Shown: in pieces, positions 1 through 7,055 of the stretch
How positions within the stretch are numbered: the first letter of the stretch is position 1
Layout of the letters: each line of letters opens with the position of its first letter
DNA from: Streptomyces katrae
GTDB lineage: Bacteria; Actinomycetota; Actinomycetes; Streptomycetales; Streptomycetaceae
Reading direction: 5' to 3'
DNA length: 14,291 bases
Assembly (NCBI RefSeq): GCF_000966975.1
Contig: NZ_JZWV01000511.1
Coordinates: 1-14,291, forward strand
Program-made: the position numbers and the translations under genes
The notes under the pieces: generated by a model
Database searches by the model: none
What the model was told of the DNA's origin: nothing
The model's input: the letters and a program-made list of their open reading frames with translations, nothing else

Positions 1-1414
1 GCCGGGCGGCGAGCTGGCGGGTCGCCTCCGCCGAAGCGCTCGCCGGCCGGGACACCTGGGCCGGCAGCGGGGCCAGGGCCGGTTCGATCTGCGAGCGGTA
101 GGTGGTGGTGAGGAGGGAGCCCAGGACGGCGACGCCCAGGACGCCGCCGATCTGGCGCATGGAGTTGTTCACGGCCGATCCCGCACCGGTCCGATCCGGC
201 GGCAGGACCGCCATCACCGCCTCGGTCGTCGGGGCCATGGCGGCGCCCATCGCCGCGCCCTGGACGAAGAGGAGCAGCCAGAACCAGGCCATCGGGGTTC
301 CCGTCCCGATGCCCGTGTACGCCAGGAAGGTGCCGGCGGCGGCCAGCATGGCCGGGCCGACCACCGGACCGAGGCCGAAGCGGCGGACCAGGCCGGCCGA
401 CAGGGGCGCACCGGTCAGTACGCCGGCCGCCACCGGCACCAGGTTCAGCCCCGCCTCGAACGGGGTCTGGTCCCGGACGCCCTGGAGGTAGAAGGCGGTG
501 TAGAACATCGACCCGGAGAGGCTGAAGTAGGTCAGCATCACCGAGACGGTCGCGCCGGAGAAGCGGGCGTTCCGGAAGAGGCGCACGTCGAGGCTGGGGG
601 TGCTCACCCGCAGTTCGACCAGGACGAAGACCACCAGCACGAGCGCGCCGCCCGTGATCGGGGCGAGGACGGCGGGACCGGTCCATTCGTTGCGGTGGCC
701 GCCCTCGATCAGGCCGTAGACGACGGCCAGCAGGCCGACGGTGGACAGCAGGACGCCCAGCGGGTCCAGCTTCGTACGGCTCGTGCTCCGCGCCGCCGGC
801 AGCAGGAAGACCGCGCCCAGGACCGTGACGGCCGCCAGCGGCAGGTTGACCAGGAAGACCGACCCCCACCAGAAGCGCTCCAGCAGTGCCCCGCCGACCA
901 GCGGGCCGGCCGCGATGGCCAGTCCGCTGGAGCCGGACCAGATGGCGATGGCCATGGCCCGCTCGCGGGCGTCGAACACGGCCGAGATCAGCGAGAGGGT
1001 GGCGGGCATGATCAGCGCACTGCCGACGCCCATGGCCCCGCGTGCGGTGATCAGTTCGCCGGGGCCGCCGCTGAGGCCCGCCCACAGGGACGAGGCGGCG
1101 AAGACCGCCGTCCCGGTGAGCAGCATCCGGCGGTGGCCGTACCGGTCGCCGAGGACCCCGCCGCTGAACAGCATCACGGCGAAGATCAGCGTGTAGGAGC
1201 TGATGCTCCACTGGAGCTGGTTGGTGCTGGCGCCCAGCCCCTCCTGCGGGTCGGCGAGGGTCTTGAGGGCCACGTTGAGGATGGTGTTGTCCAGCCAGAC
1301 CGTCAGCTGCGCGAGCACGAGTACGGCGAGGGCCAGGCGGCGACGCCCCGCCGGGATCCGGGGGGCGTCGGGCGCGGACTGCTCCGGCTCCTGCCCGGCG
1401 AGCTGGTGAACCAC
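1..1414 (-). CDS. MFS efflux transporter, DHA2 (EmrB/QacA) type, partial
   Basis: Proton-driven multidrug efflux pump of the inner membrane, probably exporting the product of the cluster. 471 codons are visible and the C-terminus lies beyond base 1. After a polar N-tail of about 25 residues come hydrophobic helices. The first helix runs into LDNTILNVAL (residues 41-50), typical of the DHA2 family. Motif A is GDRYGHRR (89-96), and a motif-C-like GLAIAAGPLVGG (164-175) is followed by WWGSVFLVNLP. The family usually has 14 helices and about 480-520 residues, so most of the protein is here. The GTG start at 1414 is chosen because GAGAGG lies 10 bases upstream and no better start precedes it. It is separated from the SRPBCC gene by 107 bases that hold a candidate promoter and a palindrome. 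Family assignment is firm; the substrate is inferred. Confidence 0.93.
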   Translation of the reverse strand, partial: MVHQLAGQEPEQSAPDAPRIPAGRRRLALAVLVLAQLTVWLDNTILNVALKTLADPQEGLGASTNQLQWSISSYTLIFAVMLFSGGVLGDRYGHRRMLLTGTAVFAASSLWAGLSGGPGELITARGAMGVGSALIMPATLSLISAVFDARERAMAIAIWSGSSGLAIAAGPLVGGALLERFWWGSVFLVNLPLAAVTVLGAVFLLPAARSTSRTKLDPLGVLLSTVGLLAVVYGLIEGGHRNEWTGPAVLAPITGGALVLVVFVLVELRVSTPSLDVRLFRNARFSGATVSVMLTYFSLSGSMFYTAFYLQGVRDQTPFEAGLNLVPVAAGVLTGAPLSAGLVRRFGLGPVVGPAMLAAAGTFLAYTGIGTGTPMAWFWLLLFVQGAAMGAAMAPTTEAVMAVLPPDRTGAGSAVNNSMRQIGGVLGVAVLGSLLTTTYRSQIEPALAPLPAQVSRPASASAEATRQLAAR

Positions 1415-1470
1415 GGTGATGCGACCTCTCGATGGGATCGGGGAGGAGCCGGGAGGCCGGCCCTCGACCG

Positions 1471-1500
1471 ATCGTCCAGGGCGGCCCGGAAGAGGGTCAA
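1471..1500 (-). promoter_or_regulatory. Candidate promoter of the efflux gene
   Basis: On the minus strand TTGACC (1500-1495) is followed after 18 bases by GACGAT (1476-1471), a loose match to the -35/-10 pattern of actinomycete housekeeping promoters. It would give a leader of roughly 50 bases before the GTG at 1414. This is the only inter-gene gap above 100 bases in the window, so a separate transcript for the pump is reasonable. The -10 match is weak and the call is tentative. Confidence 0.3.
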
Positions 1501-1515
1501 TTGATCGCGGCCTAC

Positions 1516-1531
1516 TGGCAGTTAGCTGCCA
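1516..1531. promoter_or_regulatory. Palindrome TGGCAG-N4-CTGCCA, possible operator
   Basis: Six-base arms TGGCAG and CTGCCA flank a four-base centre. The palindrome spans the TAA stop codon (1524-1522) of the SRPBCC gene and sits just upstream of the candidate -35 box of the efflux gene. The position and size would suit a dimeric repressor of the TetR or MarR kind that controls export. As a hairpin it has only 6 pairs and no T-tract, so a terminator is less likely. Confidence 0.35.
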
Positions 1532-2061
1532 ACGGCCCCCTTCCGCGCCGCCGTCCGCTCGGCGAGGGCGCCCAGGGTGGCGAGCTGGCGGCGCATCATG
1601 AACAGGTCGCCCCGGGCCATCATCCGCAGCCGGGCGGCCCCCAGCCGCCCGGGCCGGCGGCCCACCATCATCTTGACGACGAGCCGGGTGGTCCGCGCGT
1701 CCACCGGGTCCGCCCGGTAGGTGATGGCGAACTCCCCGAAGGCCCGGACCGCCCAGGGGGTGGTGAGCAGCAGGGTGAGGTGGCGGTCCGGTTCGAAGCC
1801 GACGAGTTCGAAGATGGTCATGACCCGTTGTCCGGTCTCCAGCCGCTCCGCCCCCGGGGTGAGCCTGCGGGGGCTGCGGCGCCCGAAGTTGTCCAAGCTG
1901 TCGTAGCTGTACGGGGCCACCTTGAGCTGGCACAGCCAGCGGAACACCACGGGGGCCGGCGCCCGTACGGTCACGGCCCGCAGCCAGGGCTCGGCCGAGG
2001 GGCCGAGCAGGTCGTCACAGGGGTAGGCGGCGCCCCGTTCCCCGGGCGTCGCCCCCCACAT
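1522..2061 (-). CDS. SRPBCC-fold (polyketide cyclase/START-like) protein
   Basis: 179-residue protein of the SRPBCC helix-grip superfamily, whose members bind hydrophobic ligands in a deep cavity and include polyketide aromatases and cyclases. The N-terminal YPCDDLLG (13-20) and the segment around LCQLKVAPYSYDSLDNFGRR (43-62) match an actinobacterial subgroup of uncharacterised SRPBCC proteins. A central beta-rich part (80-130) and an Arg-rich C-terminal helix (about 139-175) follow. The reading frame stays open far upstream, but the real start is ATG at 2061: GGGAG lies 8 bases before it and the upstream hydrolase gene ends at 2085, leaving a 23-base gap. It probably belongs to the same transcript as that hydrolase. 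A ligand-binding or cyclising role on the polyene product is possible but not shown. Confidence 0.8.
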   Translation of the reverse strand: MWGATPGERGAAYPCDDLLGPSAEPWLRAVTVRAPAPVVFRWLCQLKVAPYSYDSLDNFGRRSPRRLTPGAERLETGQRVMTIFELVGFEPDRHLTLLLTTPWAVRAFGEFAITYRADPVDARTTRLVVKMMVGRRPGRLGAARLRMMARGDLFMMRRQLATLGALAERTAARKGAVGS

Positions 2062-2084
2062 ACGCGGGTCTCCCACGGCGGCCG

Positions 2085-3062
2085 CTACCCCAGCGCCCGC
2101 TTCAGGAAGTCCAGGACCGCCGTACGGTACCGGTCGGGGTCGGTCTTCATCCCCTGGAGGTGTTCCGTTCCCGGCAGGACCTCGATCTCCGCCCTCGGGT
2201 AGCGGGCCGCGAGGGCCCGCGCCCCCTCGACGGGGATGATGCTGTCGTCCTCCCCGGCCAGGATCAGCACGGGGGTGTCCAGGTACGCACCCTCGGCCGG
2301 CGGCGGCCACTGGGCCCGCAGCATGGCTGTGCCCAGCCGGGAGAAGACCGCCGTCAGCACCGCCCAGGAGGGGCCGGAGCGCAGCGGGCGCGGCACCGGC
2401 AGCCCCTTGGCCCGCAGGAAGTTGCGGAACAGCGGCTCGAGTTCGAGCGCCGGACCGCTGTCGCACACGATCGCGTCCACCGGGCGGTCCGGGCGCCGCA
2501 GCAGGTAGAGCGAGGGGAAGGTGGAGAAGGAGAAGCCGAAGACCGCGAACCGCGCGTCCTGGTACCCGTCGCTGCCCCGCAGGTGGTCGACGACGGCCAC
2601 CACGTCGTCGGTGTGGCGTTCGCTGAGCCCCCAGAAGGCCTTGTCGGAGTCGCTGAGCCCGTGGTTGCGGTGGTCGAACAGGGCGACGGTGTAACCCGCT
2701 TCGTGCAGGAAGGCGGCCTGGGCCAGGCTCGCCGACTTGCTCAGGCCGATGCCGTGGCCGATCACCACGACCCGGTCGGTGCCCCCGCGGCAGAGCCAGA
2801 CGTGGAGGGTGCGGCCGCCGCCGGGGAGGGGGACGGCCACCTCCTCCAGCGGCAGGCCGAAGTCCCGGGGGTGCTTGTGGTGGGGGCGGCGGGGCGGGTG
2901 GTAGACGAGGTACGAGAGCAGCGCCCCGTACACCGGCGCCGCGGGCACCGCCAGGGCCGGGAGGAGACCGCTCAGGAAACCGCCGCGACGGGGCGGTTTG
3001 GAGGATCCGTTTTCCGCCGCCGCGCTTTCTCGTATTTCCGTCCTGTTGTCTCTTCCTTGCAT
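2085..3062 (-). CDS. Membrane-anchored alpha/beta hydrolase, copy 2
   Basis: 325-residue serine hydrolase. Residues about 28-55 form a hydrophobic stretch that should anchor or associate the protein with the membrane. The hydrolase domain follows, with the oxyanion-region motif HGIGLSK (103-109), a nucleophile elbow GFSFS (176-180, Ser178), an acid in GEDDSIIP (Asp273) and His301 in GTEH. The elbow departs from the usual G-x-S-x-G because its last residue is Ser. The protein is a clear paralogue of the hydrolase at 8191-9177: both share GFSFST, VCDSGP, the D-x-RNHG-x-S motif and the SER-x-T motif. An ATG at 3083 is in frame, but a strong ribosome site sits inside the extra stretch, so 3062 is chosen. 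The N-terminal 22 codons are unusually rich in A or T at third positions. The substrate is unknown; acyl transfer or thioester release is possible. Confidence 0.87.
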   Translation of the reverse strand: MQGRDNRTEIRESAAAENGSSKPPRRGGFLSGLLPALAVPAAPVYGALLSYLVYHPPRRPHHKHPRDFGLPLEEVAVPLPGGGRTLHVWLCRGGTDRVVVIGHGIGLSKSASLAQAAFLHEAGYTVALFDHRNHGLSDSDKAFWGLSERHTDDVVAVVDHLRGSDGYQDARFAVFGFSFSTFPSLYLLRRPDRPVDAIVCDSGPALELEPLFRNFLRAKGLPVPRPLRSGPSWAVLTAVFSRLGTAMLRAQWPPPAEGAYLDTPVLILAGEDDSIIPVEGARALAARYPRAEIEVLPGTEHLQGMKTDPDRYRTAVLDFLKRALG

Positions 3063-3070
3063 TTCAATTC

Positions 3071-3076
3071 CCTCCC
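3071..3076 (-). promoter_or_regulatory. Ribosome binding site GGGAGG deciding the hydrolase start
   Basis: GGGAGG on the minus strand lies 8 bases before ATG at 3062. The alternative ATG at 3083 would place this site inside the coding sequence and has no comparable purine tract in front of it, so 3062 is the better start. Confidence 0.75.
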
Positions 3077-3113
3077 GGTGCATACCGTGCTGCGGCCGTC
3101 CGGACCGGTCGTC

Positions 3114-3863
3114 TCAGCCGCAGCCGCCGGCGTGACCCCCGTCAGCCGACCTGGCCACGGTATCCGCCGGCGCGTTCGGAGAACCGGCTTTCGCACATTT
3201 CCGATTTCCGTCCCGCGTCGCCCGCCCGCGAACCGAGCGGGCGAAATCGGATATCCGGTCCGTTCCCCAGAATTTGTCGTGTCCGTCGATGAGAAAAGGG
3301 ACTCCGAACACCCCGTCCCGCCAGACGTCGAGGAGCGCCGACACCCCCCGCGCGCGCAGCTCCGGGTCACGGGCGGCGCCGGCCAGCCGCTCGGCGGGCA
3401 GGCCCAGCTCCGCGCCGAGCTCCCCGATCACCGACGGGTCGCAGATGTCGCGCCCCTCCTGCCAGCGCGCCCGGTAGACCCGGCCGACGAACTCCGGTCC
3501 GCGACCGGCATCCTGAGCCACCAGCCAGGCCAGGTGCGGGACCTCCCAGCAGGGCTCGCGGTCCACCGGCCAGGTCGGCTCCAGCCCGCGCTCCCGGGTC
3601 AGCCGCCGGACGTCCTGGAGGATGTACAGGTGCTTCTCGCGGGACATGGCCACGTACGGGAAGCGGCCGCCGGCGGCTTCCAGGGCCCGGGCGCTCTCCT
3701 CGTCCGGCTCCCAGAACGGCCGCCATTCGAGCCGTTCCACCACGTCGGGGTGGCGGGCGAGCAGTTCCTGGTGGGCGAGCCAGGAGTACGGGCTGCGCAG
3801 GGAGAAGTAGAAGCGCGGCGGGGCCTGCCTGCGCGCTCCGGGGGACGGGGCCGCCTCAGACAA
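3114..3863 (-). CDS. DsbA-fold protein, 2-hydroxychromene-2-carboxylate isomerase-like
   Basis: 249-residue thioredoxin-fold protein of the DsbA / HCCA isomerase family. The N-terminal FYFSLRSPYSWLA (18-30) has the family's S-P-Y-S active-site region in place of a CxxC. GVFGVPFLIDG (184-194) carries the cis-Pro loop (Pro189), followed by DKFWGTDRI. Known HCCA isomerases are glutathione-dependent double-bond isomerases, so a cis/trans isomerisation of a polyene intermediate is a reasonable inference. The start is TTG at 3863, overlapping the ketoreductase stop by 8 bases, which suggests translational coupling. Residues after about 212 form a polar, Gly/Ala-rich tail without family similarity. 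Base composition in the last 60 codons is clearly less GC-rich than in neighbouring genes. An oxidoreductase role is unlikely without the CxxC pair. Confidence 0.82.
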   Translation of the reverse strand: MSEAAPSPGARRQAPPRFYFSLRSPYSWLAHQELLARHPDVVERLEWRPFWEPDEESARALEAAGGRFPYVAMSREKHLYILQDVRRLTRERGLEPTWPVDREPCWEVPHLAWLVAQDAGRGPEFVGRVYRARWQEGRDICDPSVIGELGAELGLPAERLAGAARDPELRARGVSALLDVWRDGVFGVPFLIDGHDKFWGTDRISDFARSVRGRATRDGNRKCAKAGSPNAPADTVARSADGGHAGGCG

Positions 3864-4596
3864 CGAGGCCCCCGTCGATCTGCAGCACCGAGCCGGTGAC
3901 GTACTCGGCCCCGACCAGGTACGCGACCGTGTCCGCGACCTCCTCGGGACGGCCCAGCCGGCGCAGCGGGATGCCGCGCAGCGCCCTCTCCCTGACCTTG
4001 CCGGACAGCCCGGCGGTCATGTCTGTCTCGATGAACCCGGGGGCGACGGCGTTGGCCCGGATGCCGTAGGGGCCGACCTCCTTGGCGAGGGCCTTGGTGA
4101 AGCCGATGATGCCCGCCTTCGACGCGGAGTAGTTGGTCTGGGTGGCGTGCCCGTAGACCCCCGCGACCGAGGAGATGTTGACGATGCAGCCGCTCTTGCG
4201 CTTCATCATCTCGAAGACCACCGAACGGCAGACGTGGTAGGTGCCGTCGAGGTTGACGCCGAGCACCTGCCGCCAGTCCTCGTCCGCCATCATCAGCAGC
4301 GGCTGGTCCCGGACGATGCCGGCCGAGGTCACCACGACGTCGATGCCGCCGAGCCGGTCCTCGACCCCGGCGACCAGGGCCCGTACCGCGTCCGGGTCGG
4401 AGACGTCCGCCTGGTGCCCGTGGACCCGTACCCCCAGTTCGGCGGCCTCCTTCTCCAGTTCGGTGGCGGCGTCCGGCCGCGAGGCATAGCAGAAGGCCAC
4501 GTCGTGGCCGTCACGGGCGAGGCGCAGCACGGTGGCCCGCCCGATGCCGCGGGTGCCGCCGGTGACCAGGGCGACCTTGGGTGTGCTGTCCGGCAT
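3856..4596 (-). CDS. 3-oxoacyl-ACP reductase, FabG-type ketoreductase
   Basis: 246-residue classical SDR, the usual FabG length. It should reduce beta-ketoacyl-ACP to beta-hydroxyacyl-ACP with NADPH in the cytoplasm. The nucleotide-binding motif TGGTRGIG is at 12-19 and the active site consists of Asn115, Ser143 (in NISSVAG), Tyr156 and Lys160 (YSASK). APGFIETDM (185-193) is typical of FabG, as is the C-terminal TGSVLQIDGG. The start ATG at 4596 has GAGGAG 7 bases upstream, and the stop of the preceding dehydratase is 11 bases away. Placement directly after the two dehydratases and the ACP fits the ketoreductase of a type II reducing polyketide synthase rather than housekeeping fatty acid synthesis. 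Confidence 0.94.
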   Translation of the reverse strand: MPDSTPKVALVTGGTRGIGRATVLRLARDGHDVAFCYASRPDAATELEKEAAELGVRVHGHQADVSDPDAVRALVAGVEDRLGGIDVVVTSAGIVRDQPLLMMADEDWRQVLGVNLDGTYHVCRSVVFEMMKRKSGCIVNISSVAGVYGHATQTNYSASKAGIIGFTKALAKEVGPYGIRANAVAPGFIETDMTAGLSGKVRERALRGIPLRRLGRPEEVADTVAYLVGAEYVTGSVLQIDGGLVV

Positions 4597-4607
4597 GCGG
4601 GTACTCC

Positions 4608-5120
4608 TCACTGGACGCCGGCGGGCTGGGCCGCCGGGCTCTGTTCGCGGGCTGCGGTCAGCTCGGCGGCCGGGCGCATCGCCATGACCACCCGTCCGAC
4701 CTCCATGACGGTCTCGCCGCCGACCAGGGCCTCGCCCTCGAAGATCACGGTGTCGCTGAGGGCCCGGACGAGCCGGACCCGGTGCTCCAGTACGTCGCCG
4801 GGGTACACGGGCCGGTGCAGGACGACGTCGGAGATGCTGCCGAAGAGCATCACCTGGCCCGACAGCACGTCCGGGTTGGGCTTGTCCCACGCGGCCAGCA
4901 CCCCGGCCGCCTGGCACCAGGACTCGACGAGCAGCGTCTGCGGATAGCCGTGCCCCTCGTCGTCGGCGTCCTCGGCGAGCCCCTCGTACCAGGGTTCGTT
5001 GCAGGTGACCGCCTTGAGGGCGGTGAGGCGTTCCTCGGGGACCAGTTCGGTCACCCGGTCCACCAGCAGCATCGGGTAGCGGTGCGGCAGCACCCGCTTG
5101 ATCCCGGTGGTCGTCAGCAC
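4608..5120 (-). CDS. FabZ-like hotdog dehydratase, non-canonical active site
   Basis: 170-residue single-hotdog protein. LPHRYPMLLVDRV (11-23) and NEPWY (41-45) are FabZ hallmarks, and residues 95-150 fit the end of the fold (YPGDVLEHRVRLV). The catalytic region differs: FabZ has His and Glu 14 residues apart, in a FPGHFPG...E pattern. Here the segment reads GHGYPQTLLVES, with His57 and Glu66 only 9 apart and an acidic insert (EDADDE) before it. The enzyme may be inactive alone and act as partner of the canonical dehydratase upstream, as ApeP/ApeI do in aryl polyene synthesis. The start GTG at 5120 overlaps the previous stop in the sequence GTGCTGA. The alternative start far upstream lies inside the previous gene and is rejected. 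The C-terminal 20 residues are Ala/Pro/Gln-rich. Confidence 0.85.
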   Translation of the reverse strand: MLTTTGIKRVLPHRYPMLLVDRVTELVPEERLTALKAVTCNEPWYEGLAEDADDEGHGYPQTLLVESWCQAAGVLAAWDKPNPDVLSGQVMLFGSISDVVLHRPVYPGDVLEHRVRLVRALSDTVIFEGEALVGGETVMEVGRVVMAMRPAAELTAAREQSPAAQPAGVQ

Positions 5121-5536
5121 GGGGTGCTCCCTTCGGTGAAGCGCAGCCGGACCGTCGCGGCGCGGCCCCGGTCGGTGGCGGCGACCGCCTCGCAGCGCCA
5201 GTGCCCTTCCCGGCGCGTCCACTTCAGTTCGACCGTGAGCCGGTCGCCGGGGAAGACGGGGCTGAGGAAGCGGGTGGACTCGACGGCCCGGAGCGTGACG
5301 CGGGCGCCGGGGGCGGGGGCGGTGGCCAGCGCGCTGCGGTGGACCAGTTCGACGACGCACACGCCGGGGAAGATGGGGAAGCCGGGGTAGTGGCCGGGGA
5401 AGACCCGTTCGTCCGCGTCGATGCGGACCGTGGTGCGGGGGGCGCCGTCGGCGCCGTCCCGGTCGAGGAGCGGGACGGCGCGGACGGGGCCCGCGGCGGG
5501 GACGGCGCGGACGGGGCCCGCGGCGGGGGCCGCCAT
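5114..5536 (-). CDS. FabZ-like hotdog dehydratase with canonical His/Glu
   Basis: 140-residue hotdog protein expected to dehydrate beta-hydroxyacyl-ACP to trans-enoyl-ACP. RVFPGHYPGFPIFPG (44-58) followed by VVE gives His49 and Glu63 with exactly the FabZ/FabA spacing of 14 residues. The usual N-terminal helix region with PHRxPM is absent: the first 22 residues are a low-complexity Ala/Pro/Val stretch made by a 27-bp tandem duplication. The ATG at 5536 shares one base with the TGA of the ACP gene (TGATG), and the stop overlaps the next dehydratase by 7 bases, so the two dehydratases are translationally coupled. This strongly suggests that they form a complex. The protein is probably the catalytic subunit. 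Confidence 0.85.
   Translation of the reverse strand: MAAPAAGPVRAVPAAGPVRAVPLLDRDGADGAPRTTVRIDADERVFPGHYPGFPIFPGVCVVELVHRSALATAPAPGARVTLRAVESTRFLSPVFPGDRLTVELKWTRREGHWRCEAVAATDRGRAATVRLRFTEGSTPC
5471..5524. repeat. 27-bp tandem duplication in dehydratase N-terminus
   Basis: Two adjacent 27-base units (5471-5497 and 5498-5524) differ only in their first base. Each encodes nine residues (PAAGPVRAV), so the reading frame is kept. The effect is to lengthen the disordered N-terminus of the canonical dehydratase. Confidence 0.93.
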
Positions 5537-5799
5537 CAGGCGGCCGTCAGCTTGGCGTCGAGCAGGTCGTACGCCTTGCGCAGGCAGGTGACCTCCTTGA
5601 GTTCGGACTCGCCGAGCTTGACGCCGTACTTCTTCTCCAGGACGACCATGACCTCCAGGGCCATCAGCGAGTCGACGCCGAGGTCGTTCACGAAGTCGGC
5701 CTCGTCGGTCAGCTCGGTCTCCTCGACGTCGAGGACGTCGGCGACGGTGCGGCGCAGGTTCTCGAGTTCGAGGACGGCGGGGGCGGTGGTCTCGGACAT
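5536..5799 (-). CDS. Acyl carrier protein
   Basis: 87-residue discrete ACP that carries the growing chain on a phosphopantetheine arm. The modification site is Ser44 in GVDSLMALE (41-49), and the acidic helix II region reads as in fatty-acid and type II polyketide ACPs (DLGVDSL). It starts at ATG 5799 with AAGGAG six bases upstream, one of the best ribosome sites in the window, consistent with the high amounts of ACP such systems need. It follows the ketosynthase-like gene by 51 bases and overlaps the dehydratase by one base. It is the only ACP visible in the window, so it probably serves both ketosynthase-type genes. Confidence 0.96.
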   Translation of the reverse strand: MSETTAPAVLELENLRRTVADVLDVEETELTDEADFVNDLGVDSLMALEVMVVLEKKYGVKLGESELKEVTCLRKAYDLLDAKLTAA

Positions 5800-5850
5800 G
5801 TGGTTCTCCTTCGTGTGCGTCGGACGGTTGTGGTGTGTCGGGTCGGTCGG

Positions 5851-6957
5851 TCAGCGCAGGCGCAGGACGGCGCAGCCGACCACGCCGTCGCGGTCCACCG
5901 AGGTGATCAGGCCGATGGAGCCGGCCAGGCCGGGACGGCCCTCGGCGGTGGCGAGCAAGGCGGCGGTCTGGAAGGACGCGGAGGCCGCGTGGGTGTCGCC
6001 GATCAGCTCGGCTCCGGGGACGTGTTCGGGCTCGTGCCCCGCGAACACCGCGTCGAGGGACTCGCGTTCGGCGGCGCCGCGGGCGCCGTGGGCCCCGGAG
6101 GCGGCGACGAGGGCGACCTCCGGCGGCTGGACGGCGGCCCGGTCCAGGGCGCGGCGGACGCTGTCGGCGAGGACGGGGGCGACCTGGGCGTCGGTGTGGA
6201 AGACGCCGAATTCGAGGGCGAGCACCTCGGCCAGGCCGGGACGCCCGTATTGGGCGGCGGCCTCGGCGGACTCCAGGAGCAGCACCGCGGCGCCCTCGCC
6301 GAGGATCCCGTCGGCCTCGTCGGGCCTGCGGGTGTGGAACTCCAGCCAGGCCCGGGCCGGGGAGAACTCCTCGACCGCCCCGCACAGCACGGTCCTGGTG
6401 TGCCCGGACTTCTGCAGCCGCAGGGCGTAGTTGAGGGCGAGGAGCCCGGAGGCCCGGCCGCCGGCGACGGTGGTGTTGGGGCCCTTGAGCTTGTGCCAGA
6501 TGGCGCACTGCCCGGCGGCGCAGTTCATCACCGTGTTGGGGAAGCGCATCGGGTCCACGTAGAAGGGCTTCTCCTGGACCACGGAGTCGCGGGTGAAGTC
6601 CATCATGCTCTGGGCGCTGCCGGTGTTGGTGCCGAGGACCAGTCCGGCGTCCTCGCCGACGCCGGGGATGCGTGCGCCCTCGGGGTCCTGGAGGAGCCGG
6701 CCGACGGCGGTGACGGCGAGGCCGGTCACCCGGTCCATGGAGCGGGTGCCCTTGCGGCCCAGCACGGTCTTGCTGTCGAAGCCGGGCACCAGGCAGGCGG
6801 TGTCGACGGGGCCGTCCCAGACGCCGCGGTCCAGTGCGGCGGCCGCGGTGCGCCCGGCGGTGATGCCGGCCGTGAACTCCGGTCGCTCCAGCCCGTACGG
6901 CGAGACGGCCGACCAGGCGGTGATGAGCGGCCCTCGGCGGGCGGTGGCGGTTTCCAT
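5851..6957 (-). CDS. Ketosynthase-like protein lacking catalytic Cys (KS-beta/CLF-like)
   Basis: 368-residue thiolase-fold ketosynthase homologue. Family landmarks are present: GLVLGTNTG (105-113), NTVMNCAAGQ (141-150), GILGEGAAVLLLES (217-230) and the C-terminal LITSVDRDG (350-358). At the nucleophile position the usual ACASG reads GGRASG, so Cys is replaced by Arg168. The HGTGT motif reads HGARG, with the His kept but both Thr lost, and the GH motif reads GDTH. It therefore cannot act as a normal condensing enzyme and is more likely a chain-length factor or another non-catalytic partner. The start ATG at 6957 has GAAGGAG 11 bases upstream. An in-frame GTG at 7059, overlapping the preceding stop as GTGA, would add 34 low-complexity residues and cannot be excluded. 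Confidence 0.85.
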   Translation of the reverse strand: METATARRGPLITAWSAVSPYGLERPEFTAGITAGRTAAAALDRGVWDGPVDTACLVPGFDSKTVLGRKGTRSMDRVTGLAVTAVGRLLQDPEGARIPGVGEDAGLVLGTNTGSAQSMMDFTRDSVVQEKPFYVDPMRFPNTVMNCAAGQCAIWHKLKGPNTTVAGGRASGLLALNYALRLQKSGHTRTVLCGAVEEFSPARAWLEFHTRRPDEADGILGEGAAVLLLESAEAAAQYGRPGLAEVLALEFGVFHTDAQVAPVLADSVRRALDRAAVQPPEVALVAASGAHGARGAAERESLDAVFAGHEPEHVPGAELIGDTHAASASFQTAALLATAEGRPGLAGSIGLITSVDRDGVVGCAVLRLR

Positions 6958-7055
6958 GGGTCGCGGTGCTCCTTCGGTGGCTTCGGTGGGGCGTACGGGC
7001 GCGGGGCCGCCGGTCGCGGAGGCGGTCCCGGGCGCGGTCACGGCCGCGGGGGTGG

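Noticed and set aside
3063..3083. ATG at 3083 as start of the second membrane-anchored hydrolase
   Set aside because: A GGGAGG site lies between it and the ATG at 3062 with ideal spacing for the latter, and the extra seven residues add nothing conserved.
3248..3257. 10-base palindrome CGGATATCCG as an operator
   Set aside because: It lies inside the coding sequence of the DsbA-fold protein, encodes part of the conserved region, and has no promoter next to it.
5114..6508. Long N-terminal extension of the canonical dehydratase through the ACP and KS-like genes
   Set aside because: The sequence is Arg/Pro-rich and shadows the ACP and ketosynthase-like genes. The ATG at 5536 overlaps the ACP stop and gives a normal-sized protein.
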